NCBI GenBank assembly: GCA_000442125.1 | Contig: KE546965.1 | Coordinates: forward strand, 1,178,001 to 1,242,000 | From: Opeltia flavorubescens | Lineage: Eukaryota; Ascomycota; Lecanoromycetes; Teloschistales; Teloschistaceae | Direction: 5' to 3' | Length of the DNA stretch: 64,000 nt | Part shown: positions 21,694-34,214 of the stretch, one piece after another | How positions within the stretch are numbered: position 1 is the first letter of the stretch | Layout of the letters: each line of letters starts with the position of its first letter | Translations under genes and position numbers: made by a program | Notes under the pieces: generated by a model | What the model saw: only the letters and a program-made list of their open reading frames with translations | What the model was told of the DNA's origin: nothing | Database searches by the model: none

Positions 21694-23747
21694 ATGTTTA
21701 ATATCATCCAGCTCTTCTCCATTGTAATCTTCCGTCTCCTGGTAGAGGCAAGCGCAGATTGTAAATGCGTTCGCATGCCCACACTTGATATGAAGACCTA
21801 TCTTGTCTGACATATGCATAGACTCCAACTGACAGCTGCTGGCCAAGCTTGGAACAATGGCAAATACTAAATTACGGTTTTGCTGGTCAGGTGATCCGGA
21901 ACGAGCAACCAGCAGCGCCATGCTATCCAGGACCCAGGCAGAACACACAGTTGTGCGAATACGTTGATTCTCAATGGACCAATGAAACTTTCCAAGCAAG
22001 CACACCAATCGGCTTGTCCTATCCCACCGAATCATGCCCTGTTTTGAACCTCACGGCTGGACAGAAACCTACCCAGAATTGCACCTTAGGCGATCAACCA
22101 GTATACACGCTTAATGCCACCGAGGTTGAGGCAGTCTCAGATATTATATTTTGGGCGACAGATCGAAATTTGAGAATCGTGATAAGGGACACCGGCCACG
22201 ACCTGCTTCGAAGGTGAAGACTATCATGCTCTAGCATGGGAACTTGAGATTGGCAATGACAGGCTTACAATTGGCGGCAGATCAACCGGCTATGGTAGCT
22301 TACAGATATGGATCAAATACCTCAGATCTGGGATTACATTCCAAGAAACTTATACTCCAACCGAGGCTTGCCCAAAAACGAAGTGGAAAGGTAGTGCGTT
22401 CACCATCAACGGTGGATATACATGGAGTGATGTCCTTGACGAAGCTGCGAAGAGAGGTGTCATTGTTGTTGGAGGTGGTACTCCCGTAAGTTCTGCAGCC
22501 TGGGTTTTGATTTCCCATCGAAGTCCACTCATGGTCTCAAGTCGGTAGGTTGTCTCGGCGGCTGGATGCAAGGTGGTGGCCATGGTCCAGCAGCCCATGA
22601 CTTCGGTCTAGGTGCCGACCAGGTCCTGGAAGCAACAGTCGTACTTGCAAACGGTGATATCGTCACCGCCAGCCCATGCCAGCATTCAGACCTTTTTTTC
22701 GCGATTCGCGGAGGAGGTGGCGGCACTTATGGCATCGTCGTATCGACTGTCGTGAAAGCCTATCCTACCACTAACGTCGTTGCACAACAACTATCATTTG
22801 CACCGTTGAACTCGACATATATGCCAGATTTCATGAAGGCAGTCCAACTTCTCCACAATGCATACCCTTACCTGCTAGACAAAGGATATTCCGGCTATGG
22901 GTCTTGGTCAATTGCTTCTCCTACTCCTTTGGTGTACAACTACAACTACACGCTTGGTGGGGACGTTGATGCAAACTTCACCACAGGATTTACGCACACA
23001 ATTGCTGTCTTCCGGCAGACGTCAGAAAAAGCTCAGTCGATCTTCGCCCCGGTCTTGCGTCAACTGGAGCCTTTCAACNGACGCAGCTTATTCATGAACA
23101 TCACGTACTCATCCTTTCCGACATATGCAGCCTACTACACAGCCCTTTCAGGCGTCCAGCCTCCGGTCGGCTCATCTGCTGCACTTGGATCTCGACTGCT
23201 GGACCGCACAGCATTGACCTCCCCTAAGTTGAATCAAACGCTGCAAATCCTTGCAGGGACCCCGGAACAATTCACTTCTGTAAATCTTGTTCTTGTCGGA
23301 GGAGGTCAAATTGCTCGAGACGGCGCCGATCCCTTTTCCGGCGTCAACCCAGCATGGCGAAGGAGCTATGTGCACAACATCGTTGCCAGAGGTTGGGCCC
23401 CTGATGCGGATGAAGCGACCAAGGAGGCCGTGTATAGTGATATCACGAATGTCAAAGTGCGAGCTATGAAAGACCTGGCACCTGATACTGGTGCTTATAT
23501 GAATGAGGTGGGTTCATTGTATCACTATTATATGTTTTCAATCCCTCATCATGATGACATGAGCTGACTTCTGCAGGGCGATCGATTCGATCCCGATTAC
23601 ATTGCAGACTTCTATGGGCGCAATGCTGCCAAACTTTCAGCCATCAAGCGCAAGTACGATCCCAATGGAATTTTCTACTGTCCTACATGCATCGGCAGCG
23701 ATCAGTGGCAAGAAGATCCGATTGGTCGCTTGTGCAGGGTAGGATAA
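21694..23747 (+). CDS. Secreted FAD-linked oxidase, berberine-bridge-enzyme (BBE) type
   Basis: About 602 residues in five exons: 21694-21768, 21822-22213, 22281-22485, 22542-23507, 23577-23747. Exon 1 is a signal peptide ending in DCKC. A rare GTTCGC donor then joins it to TPTDSCWPS, completing the CxCxPxDxCWP start of the family. The FAD domain has IRDTGHD (His for flavin attachment), RSTGYGSLQIW and VGCLGGWMQGGGHGP (Cys for the second covalent bond), so FAD is probably bicovalent. The BBE C-terminus has DPDYIADFYG and KYDPNGIFYCPTC. Several N-glycosylation sites. Such oxidases act on sugars or secondary metabolites; the substrate is unknown. One ambiguous base (23079) falls in a codon after ProPheAsn. 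Confidence 0.92.
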
Positions 23748-24521
23748 TTATGGGGTGGTGAGGTGGTCAGATGGCAGAAGCTGCTCGTGCTAATACATTT
23801 CTAAACAACGATATTGGTATGGATTTTTGCTTGTATACCGCTAAAAGCAGCGCTCAGAATAAACAGCCTAGATAGATACATATTGCTTCCTAATACATTC
23901 AATCTACCACCTACCTTGGGCGTTATAATCTTTCGAAAGTATCTCGTGATCCTGGTAGCGGATGTTCTGCCCACCCAGGGGTACAACATGATTGATTATA
24001 GGCTTGGACTCTATTCTCATGCCCCCGAGCCAGATTATAAAGACTAATTCTCGACCTTCACGAGCGCAGTAACTCATCTTCTTATTTCCTCCGTGTTCTC
24101 CATGAAAGGTATCTCAAATGTTGGGATGAAGTTCTCCGGTAGGTCAGGTTTACGCTTCAGAACCGATTGGTCTCCCCATCATCATAACAAGAAATAGACG
24201 AGGAATAATACGGGTCCGTGAATCTCGTAATGATGATCCAATCGATGTCTCGATGGCTTGAGACATATGATGTATATTAGTGTCATAAGCTTTCCTCCAA
24301 GGATACCTCCAAGGATATTGTACAGATCACAGGATTTGAATCATAGGCGTAGTATAGGAGTCGTTGAAGGGCAACAAAAGGAAGCCGATTTCGGAGAAGG
24401 CCACTCCATTTTCGAGAACAGACGCCCCACCATCAGCCACTCTAGCCTCACGATTTGCAGTAATATCCAAGTCGCACAACATTTTTACCCCTCGAACTTT
24501 TTCCCAGTCGCATATCCCGTC
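23748..24521. other. Intergenic, promoter of the LEU2-type gene
   Basis: 774 bp. No gene found. It probably carries the oxidase terminator and the isopropylmalate dehydrogenase promoter. I see no clear Leu3-type CCGG-N-CCGG element. Confidence 0.45.
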
Positions 24522-25865
24522 ATGCCAACATTTAACATTGTCGTATTCGCCGGCGATCACTGCGGGCCAGAGGTTACCGCTGAGGCTCTGAAGGTAAAAT
24601 AACTCGAATGCTTGACAGCCAAGACTAACGTTATTCAGGTCCTTCGAGTTGTCGAAAAACATAGATCCGAGATCAAGTTCAATTTCCAGGAACATCTCCT
24701 CGGCGGCGTGAGTACGAAAGCCTCCTCTCCCCGAGTCTTGACGAAGTACACAAAGCTGAAACGTCTGCAAAGTGCTCAATCGATGCAACCGGCACCCCTC
24801 TCAGCGATGAAGCTCTCACCGCAGCCAAGAATGCAGATGCGGTGATTCTGGGAGCAATTGGCGGACCTGTACGTCTCTAGCCTTCTATAATCACCATCAC
24901 TATCCCACTATACCCTTCTGACCACCCACAGAAATGGGGCACTGGCTCCGTCCGCCCCGAACAAGGCCTCCTCTCCCTCCGCAAATCCCTCTCCACATTC
25001 GGAAACCTCCGCCCCTGCTCCTTCGCCTCCCCAAGCCTAGTCTCAATCTCCCCCCTCAAAGAATCCGTCTGCACAGGTGTGAACTTCACCATAGTCCGCG
25101 AATTAACCGGAGGAATATATTTCGGCGACAGGAAAGAAGACACCGGTGACGGCTACGCCTATGACACAGAACCTTATTCCCGTGCGGAGATAGAACGCAT
25201 AACGCGTCTTGCGGCGCATTTGGCACTCAGCACGACTCCGCCGCAGAAAGTATGGAGTCTGGATAAAGCGAATGTGCTTGCCACGAGCCGGTTGTGGAGG
25301 AAAGTTGTTAGTGAGGTCATGACGAAGGAGTTCCCGACACTGGAGGTGGGGCATCAGTTGATTGATAGTGCGGCTATGTTGATGGTGAAGGATCCAAGGG
25401 CTCTGAACGGGGTGGTGGTGACGAGCAATTTGTTTGGGGATATTATCAGTGATGAGGCGAGTGTGATTCCAGGGAGTCTGGGCCTGTTGCCGAGTGCGAG
25501 TTTGAGTGGGGTGCCGGATGGGAAGGGGAAAGTGAATGGCATTTATGAACCGATACATGGTAAGTGTGCAGAAATGGATTTCTCACGCTCGGTGGAGAAT
25601 TCTTGAATGCTGATGGAGGGGTGCAGGTTCTGCGCCGGACATTTCAGGAAAGGGTATCGTGAATCCAGTCGCAGCGATATTATCGACGGCGATGCTGCTA
25701 CAGTATTCATTAAATCTACCGGAGGAGGCGAAGGCGGTTGAGGAAGCTGTGAAGAGAACAATCGAGAGTGGTGTGCGGACTGGAGATATAGGCGGGAAGT
25801 CAAGTACCAAAGAAGTAGGAGATGCTACAGCGAAAGAGTTAGAGAAGATATTGTCTGCGTCATGA
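24522..25865 (+). CDS. LEU2: 3-isopropylmalate dehydrogenase
   Basis: Third enzyme of leucine synthesis: NAD+-dependent oxidation and decarboxylation of 3-isopropylmalate. It has 367 residues, as usual for fungi, in five exons: 24522-24593, 24639-24707, 24773-24868, 24932-25559, 25627-25865 (introns 45, 65, 63, 67 nt). The sequence begins [15 protein letters not shown] and has LLGG-CSIDATG across an intron, [35 protein letters not shown] (catalytic Lys region), [29 protein letters not shown] and [13 protein letters not shown]. All substrate and metal ligands look intact. Location (cytosol or mitochondria) is not obvious; no strong presequence. Confidence 0.96.
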
Positions 25866-26072
25866 AAATTCAAATGGAATACCCGATAGAAAAGTTTAAG
25901 ATACTATGATTTTGGATAAAAGTATATACCACTCTCAACCCTTTCTCGTAGATAAACGTATGTGTTAAACTCCTACCCAGGACAGAAAGTCATGGACCCA
26001 AATGACATATCAGCACTTGATAGCCATCTATCATCCTGTTCTCGAACGCCAGCGCACCCAAAGAATAAGCAG

Positions 26073-27139
26073 TTACCGAATAACCGGATCTTTCATCCAA
26101 TCCGGCTCATCCACACCCCCAATCCCCTTCAAATCGAAAACCCCTCTCCCTTTCCCCCTCCTCTTCTTCTTCTCCCCACCCACCAAATCCCTATCAGCCA
26201 ACCGCACCTGTTCCTCATCCTCATCCTCCCTTCCTGCCTGAACCCTCTCATCCCTCCCAAAAACCTGCACCCCCCGAACATGCGTATCCTTTCCATTCTG
26301 ATGATTCTCCAACACCCTCACCACAACCACCATAGCCCTTACCCCGTTACCCCCATTGACTCCCTGCCCACTTAACGGTACATCAACCCAACCCCTCGGC
26401 CTCTCCCCCTCCCAATGCCCAAATTCTACCAAATCGTGATGGCCCGTTCCAGCTAGAAACTGCATGCGGGTAGGAGTGTAGCTCTCATCGCGCTTCCAGT
26501 CTAATAAAAGGCGGAACTTTAGGATGTGGACGAGCTTGAAGAAGTGTATGGTGAGTGTATGTGGTTGCGGGCCGTCGGATTGCCAGAATGTGGACGAGGT
26601 GGGGGCAAGGAGAGCGGGGGTGCCGCAGGTTGGTTTGTGGGTGGAGACGTGGAAGGAGGCGAGCGCGTTGATGTTGCGAAGGCCGTGTAGGGTAGGGTCA
26701 TCGTCGCGGACTGTGGAGAAAATGCTGTTATCAGCGGTCTGTTTGTGGGCCACGGGAGAACGGCGGTAGAGCTGGGGGGAGGGAATGGCGAGGGGAATTG
26801 GGAGCAAAAACTGGTCTAGAAAAAGTTAAGAAAGGGAGAATTACATGGATCTAACTCCTCCTCCTCTTCGTCCTCTTCATCTTCTTCCTCGCCTTCTTCG
26901 AGACCTCCTACCTCCTCGGGGCGATGTTCGTCGCTGACAGCCTCCTCGCTAAATTCAGGGGTGATGGGACCGCCTTGTGCATCTGGACGATCAGGTGCGG
27001 GGGGCATGTGTTCCAATTCTGTATGAAGCTGCTCCAAAGGATCAGGCAATTGTTGTAGTCGCCGGATCTCATCCGCTAGAGTGCTTCCTGGGGTATTGCG
27101 CATGGAAGCCTCGGAAGGAATATTTGACCTCCTCGACAT
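26073..27139 (-). CDS. APC10: Anaphase-promoting complex subunit 10 (DOC domain)
   Basis: About 345 residues in two exons (27139-26845 and 26815-26073). The DOC domain gives substrate and D-box recognition in the APC/C ubiquitin ligase in mitosis. Visible blocks are INALASFHVSTHKP, TFWQSDGPQPHTLTIHFFK, RDESYTPTRMQFLAGTG, GWVDVPL, and VRVLENHQNGKDTHVRGVQVF, the most conserved Apc10 segment. The N-terminal 100 residues are disordered and end in an acidic run. Only a 29-nt intron (26816-26844, GTAATT..CTTAAC..CTAG) keeps frame between the exons; without it the reading frame hits a TAG. The tail is basic and ends GVDEPDWMKDPVIR. Confidence 0.93.
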
Positions 27140-27401
27140 CTTGGCGTGCCAAGCGCAGACCCTAATAATTGCCGAGCTTCTACCGACAAAGACACCATGG
27201 ACAGCACTCTCTCACTCTCCAAATATTGATGGATATAAAGAATGATGATGAATTATGCTTTACAGTTGAGAAATCTATTTTCTACCGATAATTGTGAGCT
27301 TCAGAATTAGCTCCTGCCAAATGCTACTGATCATCGCAAGCTCCTTCCTGTGCCCTAGTGAAATTAATGCCGAAGTCAAAGAACAATCGTACCTTCCCCC
27401 T

Positions 27402-29646
27402 CTAGGTGGATCTCAATTGTGTGACAAGCCATCCCAACAGTCGATAGACCACAATGATCGCTAACATGATGCCTACCCACTCTCCCGTCTTGTTAGTAGC
27501 ATACCCATACTCTGCCAGCACACCTTTGCCGTCGATGAGGCACTGGGACGCCAGGTCTGTCTGATACATGCAATGGCAACCTTTGCCGCAGCTGTAAGTA
27601 CGATGCGCGAACTCGTTGACCATCAGGCCCTGGAAGGCGTATGATTGCTGGTAATGTGTCAGTACCACTTCCCTTGAGAAGACGCGTTCGAAACTCACGT
27701 AGTCTATGTAATGGAAAACGTATTTCCAGAACACATTCAGAATCTCCGGGCTGACCAGGAATCCACCAACGCTCATCCACAGCCCATTTGCGAATGCGGT
27801 CAAGGCAAGCGAAATGACGAAGTTGGGGAAGATCGAAGACATGAGAACAACAAGCGATTCGGCTGCGAGGAGATCGAGGAAAAGCCACATCACCCAGGTG
27901 AAAAATGCCACACCTGAATGACGGAAGTTGTTGAGCCAATAAGCAATGATGGAGAAGATCAGGGAGATGAGAACTATTTCAAGTTAGCATGGGTAAGTCA
28001 CGGTCGTCGAAGGTTTTGACCTACAAAGGTATGGGATCCCAATCAGGAAGTTCGAGATCATGAATGGCGTGGCACCATACAGTCCGTTCGCTCGCTCCTT
28101 GATGAATGTAGCACGATCCTCAAGGAAAGCAGGGACGTAGGCTACCGCCATAAAGGACATGAACGCCGAGCCGAAGAACTGGTGGCTTTGTCAGCTATCT
28201 CATGTCTCTCCTGGACTGCTTATCCGACTTACGATAGCATTAGTGAAAGGTCCAATTGATGATTGAGTCTCGGGCAACCGTAGCCACACAGTTCCCATCA
28301 TGATTGCAAGTCCACAGTACATGGCGAATCGGATGCCGTAAGCCACGACATCTCTGTAACTCTTGATGAAGGCCCTATGCAGAAGGGCTAGGTTGATGGC
28401 GAAGAAGCTGGCGTGCGGCTTCTCCTCCAGATGGAATTTTGAGCCGCCTTTGTCGCTTAGAGAAGGATCTGCCGAAGCACGCAGGGCTTCTGCATTAGGG
28501 GATTCTGACCAATCGCTGTGAAGTTTCTCCAGATCAGCGCCGGCTTCGACGCTGTTCTTTGCGAAATCCGAACTCGAAATATCAAGCAGGAATTCTGCGG
28601 GATTAACGTAGTGAGGTATTGGGCTTCCGCGAGTTTCCATGTATGTCCGGATGGCTGGAATTGGACCGAAGTAGCATGTTCGACCAGCTGACAGAAGGAG
28701 GAGCTTGTCGAATTGTTCGAAGGTAGTGGTACTAGGCTGATGAATGCTAGCAATGACAATCAACTGCATCTCGTGTCAGAGTTGGAAATAGCCAGTGCAC
28801 TAGTAAGACCTACTTGGTGCTGCTGTGCAACGTTCTTCAGATACTTGATGACTTCGAAACTGGCAGTGGAGTCCAGACCACTGGTAGGTTCATCGAGGAA
28901 AAGAATCTTTGGTCCAGTGATCAAGAGACTGGCAATACTCAACCGACGCTTTTGACCACCACTGATGCCCTTTCTTATCGGAGTACCGACAATCAGGTTG
29001 GCTTGGTCACGAAGACCGAATGAGGAAAGAAGCTCGTCCACCCTCGCCGCTCTCTCCTTGCTCGACACGGAACTAGGAAAAATAAGCTCAAAAACGAGTG
29101 AGACTTAGATGGGCTGTCCTTACCTTGGTAAAGACAGTCGACCGGCAAAGTCGATTGTTTCACGGACAGTCAGGGATCCGATCAGGGCATCTTCTTGTTC
29201 GACATAGGAGCTTATGGCACGGAAATCGTTCGTAGAGACTGAAGCACTGTTGACATTGAGAGCACCGTGCACCTCAAGATTACTCGCGTTTGAACGCCGT
29301 GCTAGAACATTGAGCAGCGTGGTTTTACTGTTCACACTCATTAGTATGCGAGACAGGCTTGGATCCAGGTTGACTGTACCCGCTGCCTGACGGGCCCATG
29401 ATAGCCATGACTTCGCCTATTCCCCGATTAATTCTCTGTGGTGTGAACTGGTGATGCTGCCGACTCACCAGCCTTGGCGATGCCGTCGACACCTGCAATG
29501 ATGGATGTAGGTTTTGCATCACGAAGTCCAGTTTTGGTCGTAACGGTGACATCGCTCCAAGTAAATTTCATAGCTCCATAACTACCCAATTCACCATTCA
29601 GGCCAGCGTGATGCTCGACGTCCATGTCGCCATTCTGTTTCTCCAT
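27402..29646 (-). CDS. ABCG-type (White/half-size) ABC transporter
   Basis: About 627 residues in eight exons: 29646-29469, 29416-29380, 29327-29124, 29072-28814, 28763-28233, 28178-28025, 27973-27699, 27647-27402. The seven introns are all 50-54 nt. One of them splits the Walker A motif GPSGSG-KTTLLN. Other ATPase motifs are YVEQED (Q-loop), KGISGGQKRRLSIA (signature), ILFLDEPTSGLDS (Walker B and D-loop) and SIHQPSTTTF (His switch). The NBD-TMD order and one ABC cassette fit a half-transporter working as a dimer. The C-terminal half carries six membrane segments and a cysteine-containing outer loop (SCGKGCHC), as in ABCG proteins. Export of a lipid or small metabolite is likely; the cargo is unknown. 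Confidence 0.94.
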
Positions 29647-31854
29647 TGCGGAATGAGTACAGCCTACGGGACAGAAAGACGGGAGATTGATGTTATTAGC
29701 GTATTTTTCTCAGTGAGATCGAGCTTCCAGTCTCGACAGCGAAAAGTGAATGGGATCAGTCCAGAGCTTGTGCTGGATGGTTCAGTGTAGGTTATAGCAG
29801 AATCTACTGTAGGCACACGACGAGCACAGTTATCGTGGCTTGTGAGAATAGTAACCGTGTAAGCTGACAAGATGAAGAGCAAGAGGAAAAGAAGAGAAGG
29901 TGGTGAAAAGGATTATTGATGGCGACGGAAGTGGCAGTCAGATCAGCAGATGAAGATAGATCAGGGTGCGGCTGAGCCGCCGACGGAGGGTTTTAGGCAA
30001 GTCATACAAAGGAAATCTCTCGGTCGGCAGAACTCTTGATAGGATCTTAATATTGTGAGGTTACGCCGGGAGGGCTCCTTCTGGAAAGCCGCGGAAGGTA
30101 AGGAGCGTTGGTGATGGTTTGCAGTTCGTGACGGGTAAGCGTACCTTCCCGGCTGACACCCAGCCGAGCCAGCCTCCCCATCGCGGCGGCGCCGTATGAC
30201 AGCGTCGGTGCAATAGACCGCCCGTACCCGTACAATCTTTTTTTCAACTTCATTCCATGTCAATATACACAAACTCGCCCTCAACACTTCCCATAATCAT
30301 ATCCATAACCCAGCAAGAGTCGATCCTGCATAGATAACACGTGCGCATTAAGTAAAATCCCCGATAGGTGTCAGTCCCACGACTCCCACGAAACCGCTGC
30401 ACCTGGATGCACGCGTCTGCAGGGTCCCGCATCCCTGCCACATACTGACTGACNACAAGCTGTTTCGTGAAACGTGGGAAAGATGTGAAATCAGAGGATG
30501 GGATTCCGAATAGCTCTAACTTTAGAGTTTGCGATTTCATCTCCGCTTCAATCTGATTTTCTTCAGCCTTGTATGATAATAGTTTAGCCGTCAGCAGAGC
30601 CCTCGTTGCAGCTGAGGTGCTTGGTGGCTGGTGCCGACAATGCGCATAGTAATAATGAGACCTGGAACCGGACTTCCAACATCTTGTCAGATCTCTAGAA
30701 AGTATCCTCTAGCGTTTTCCCTGAAATGAATTCCAGTGGAGTCCTTTGCTCTCGGTATCTTCCGCCCTAAATTGATAATACCCAGCGAGACTTGGGGTAC
30801 AGTGGCCGGGAAGATGCAGCTGACAGGCTCCACTTGGCTCCATGTTGTGGTAACCTGACACGCTGACCTTTGCCGTTGGGGCATGTGTCTCGTCCGAGTC
30901 AGAAAAGCATTCAACCTTCCAATCGACGACGGCCCTGATGTGGCGATACCCTGCTATCTCTCGGCCGCTCGCTTGACTCGCTTCTGTATGCTCCTTCGCT
31001 CTTCGATCTTTCGGTTTCAGCATTGGCCGATTTGGTCTGTACATCGTGCAAATGAGAACGCCTGAACACCTGAGTAAGCAAGGGCGTCCAGTGGTTGAGC
31101 GTGCGTGTTAGCTGTCTAGAACTCTTGTCATACTATCTTGTAGGACCCTGGCTTTTCCCATTTATAGTATCTGCGTAGCTCAAGCCATAGGTCTGGCTGA
31201 CGCTGAAGGCATGGCCATGTTACGAAGAGAGCATCCAAAATAAGCGTAAAACGTGGTTTGACAGCCCCCAACCGAGGTCGCTCGTTGTGTGCATTTGCTG
31301 TAGAGGATCCCAATCCTCGAAACACAACCTGTCAGAGAGGCATGGACAAGAGCGGTTCCTGGAATGACAGCGTTGAACGAAATTAAGCGATCTACACTCC
31401 ATACGGTAGCTCGGCACAAGCTCCGAATGATGCCCTGTACCTGACTTATGTCAACGACACGTTATCAAAGATGTTGGGCATCTCGTGGCGCTTGCTGCCT
31501 TCATTCGCTGCCTCGGGTAGTGGTCCGAGGTATTCGTAGGATGCCGACTCCACACAACAATACACGAGCCGTTGATGCAGTCAGCCTTTGAGCTAGAGGG
31601 TGTTGTATGCTACGCCTCCTATATCCATGAAGGCTGACCACACAGGAATATTCGACGAAGTATCAGCCTGTGATGACCAAAAGGTGACCCGGTTTCTCGC
31701 GGCTCGTGGCCGTGGCTCTCTCCATATAAAGAAGAAACTTGTCGCAGAGTATGCACTCATAGCATCTCAAGAAACTCAAACGCGATCCTCGACAAACCTT
31801 TGTCTCTTTGTGTATTGAAATACCGTACCAAGAAGTGCAGCTGCCTCAGTCAAT
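29647..31854. other. Long intergenic region, no gene seen
   Basis: 2.2 kb between divergently transcribed genes. Several 60-110 codon frames exist on both strands, but none has recognisable motifs or phase-matched introns. A TATAAA box at 31725-31730 lies about 125 bp upstream of the next start. One ambiguous base at 30454. Confidence 0.5.
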
Positions 31855-33567
31855 ATGTCTCTAGCCGATCTGGAACATGAGTTTTACCCTACGCCCATCA
31901 GCCAAATCAGGAAGAAGGAATATCCTCTGCTCAACAGTCAGTGTCCTTCCCTGGGCATTTGCACGTCAGGCTTTTGCTAAACCCATACAACAGAAACGAC
32001 GTACCTTGATCATGCAGGCACAACAATCTATTCGAGGTCATTAGTAAACGAATTCTCCAACCTCATGAAAGAGAACCTCCTCGGCAACCCACACTCAAAG
32101 TCGCCCTCGTCATCGTTAGCAACACATTATGTCGAGACAGCCCGGCACCGCATGCTACGCTTCTTCCGCGCAGACCCTGAACATTTCGATCTTATATTTG
32201 TTGCCAATGCGACTGCAGCAATAAAAATGGTGGCGGAAGGTGTACGTGACGAGCCGTTATGGTACGGTTACCATGCGGATGCCCATACATCCTTGGTCGG
32301 GATCCGACAGCTCGCAAATGCAGGGTCCAGGTGCTTCAAGACCGACGCCGAAGTTGAGCAATGGCTCTCCCAAGGTCCACAGCTCCCAACGCTAGAAAAG
32401 TCGAAGAAGTCCCAGGTGACAGGGCTCTTCGCTTATCCAGGGCAGAGCAACATGAATGGTCGACGTTTGCCGTTGGACTGGCCTGGTCGGCTACGTAGGG
32501 TGGCGGCGAGGACCAATAGCAAGATATACACCTTGTTCGACGCGGCTGCATTGGTGAGCAGTACGCAATTAGACCTGAGTGACTATGTCAATGCACCAGA
32601 CTTCACTGCCCTCAGCTTCTACAAGATCTTCGGCTTCCCTGACCTTGGCTGTTTGATCGTTCGTAAGGATTCAGGCCACGTTCTCCTGAAACGTTCGTAC
32701 TTCGGAGGTGGTACCGTCGAGATGGTGATTAACGGTAAAGGAGAGGCCGAGGCCTGGCATTCGACAAGAACTAGCTCGCTGCATGAAGCGTTGGAAGATG
32801 GAACAGGAGCCTTTCACAACATCGCTGCTCTCCACTGCGCGGTAGACGTCCACGAAAGACTTTACGGTTCCATGACCCAGGTATCACAGCATGCCAACCA
32901 CCTGGCATCAGTGCTGTACGATCAGATGTGCGCCATCTCGCATTCCAACGGCCGATCAATGGTCGTAACGTACAACGACCGGACTGCCAATTATCGCGAC
33001 CGAAAAAGCCAGGGGCCGACAATAGCTTTCAACGTTCGAGACATGAATGGAAAATATATCGGAAAGAACGCTTTCGAACAGGTAGCAATCGAGCATGGCA
33101 TCCAGTTACGTACCGGCGGAGTGTGCAACCCTGGCGGCATCGCACGCTATCTGGACTTGACCCCAGAGGAAATGCGAGTCGGCTACAAGGCGGGACTCCG
33201 CTGCGGCAACGAAATGGACGAATTTGGAGGAAGACCCACCGGTATCGTTCGCGTCAGTTTTGGAGCAATGAGCAGTATGAGAGATGTAGAGAATTTCATG
33301 AATCTGTTGCAAATACTCGTCGACAAGGAAAAAACATGGGCCCCTCTTCAGGTCGAACCAACCGAATGTGTCTTGGATCAACATTCGGGGCATTCATCAG
33401 AAATGACACCTACAATGTCGGAGAAACGTGACTTTGGCAGCAACAGCAGTCATTCACGATCAAACTTTTCACCGAAAGAATATGCGCAGACCAATTTCAT
33501 GATGCAGATGCAAAAGCAAGCACCGGGCAAGAAGCACGGTACATTCAGGCGACTCATGTGCTTTTAA
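31855..33567 (+). CDS. Molybdenum-cofactor-sulfurase-like class V aminotransferase (no MOSC domain)
   Basis: About 551 residues in two exons (31855-31936 and 31994-33567; 57-nt intron). PLP enzyme of the NifS-like class. Splicing makes NKTTYLDHAGTT, the conserved start of MoCo sulfurases. Downstream are NPHSKSPSS, NATAAIKMV, LSFYKIFGFPDLGCLIV (PLP Lys near residue 240), the substrate loop RTGGVCNPGG with the catalytic Cys near residue 404, and VRVSFGAMSS. Full MoCo sulfurases (HxB, ABA3) carry a C-terminal MOSC domain and reach about 800 residues. This protein ends instead in a Ser/His-rich tail finishing RRLMCF, and no MOSC frame follows. It may transfer sulfur to a partner protein; whether it acts on molybdenum cofactor is open. 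Confidence 0.85.
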
Positions 33568-34214
33568 ACTTGCGGGGTGTGGGTTGTTCTGATATTGCAA
33601 TTTGGGTTTAAAAACTTGGGTTTGGTTTGCGCGTTAGACTATTTAAATTGCCATGTTATTGTTTGTTGGTGACTGGGAGATACCATTAGCAGGCGATTAG
33701 AGAAAAGTCGGAGGCTGTATGTAAATTTACTAGACTTACATATTATTTGTATAGACTAATGATCTGCTTTCCATCGATTCTGTGATGAAAGTAAATGAAA
33801 ATTTCTACAAAATAACCGTGAGGATGCAAAATGCAGAAAGAGAAGCGAAAAACGCAAGAGTTGAGCACAGATGATGGTGCGGAGTATTTAATATGCCTCG
33901 CATGCTGCAGGATGGAAGATGCAATGCGACTAAAAAGTTGCGTGATCTGTGGCGTTCAGGGGTCCAGGCCTTCAGCTCTCCTCTCGATCCTTTGAAGAAC
34001 ATCAATCATAGTTCGCTTACTTGCGATAGCAATGATCAATATAATCGATGTGTCGACTACATAACTTTCCATATCTGATACAATTTGAAAAGGAACAGAA
34101 CGATTAACATGCCACTTTAGTACGCCATCAACGCAGAAATGCCCAACTGATTCCAACACAGCCATAAACAATGTTGTACATGCTGCTCACTCATTCACAG
34201 CGACTCTGAAATAC
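33568..34214. other. Convergent intergenic region, no gene seen
   Basis: 647 bp between the 3' ends of two genes. AT-rich just after 33568. Frames at 33805-34171 lack support. Confidence 0.5.
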
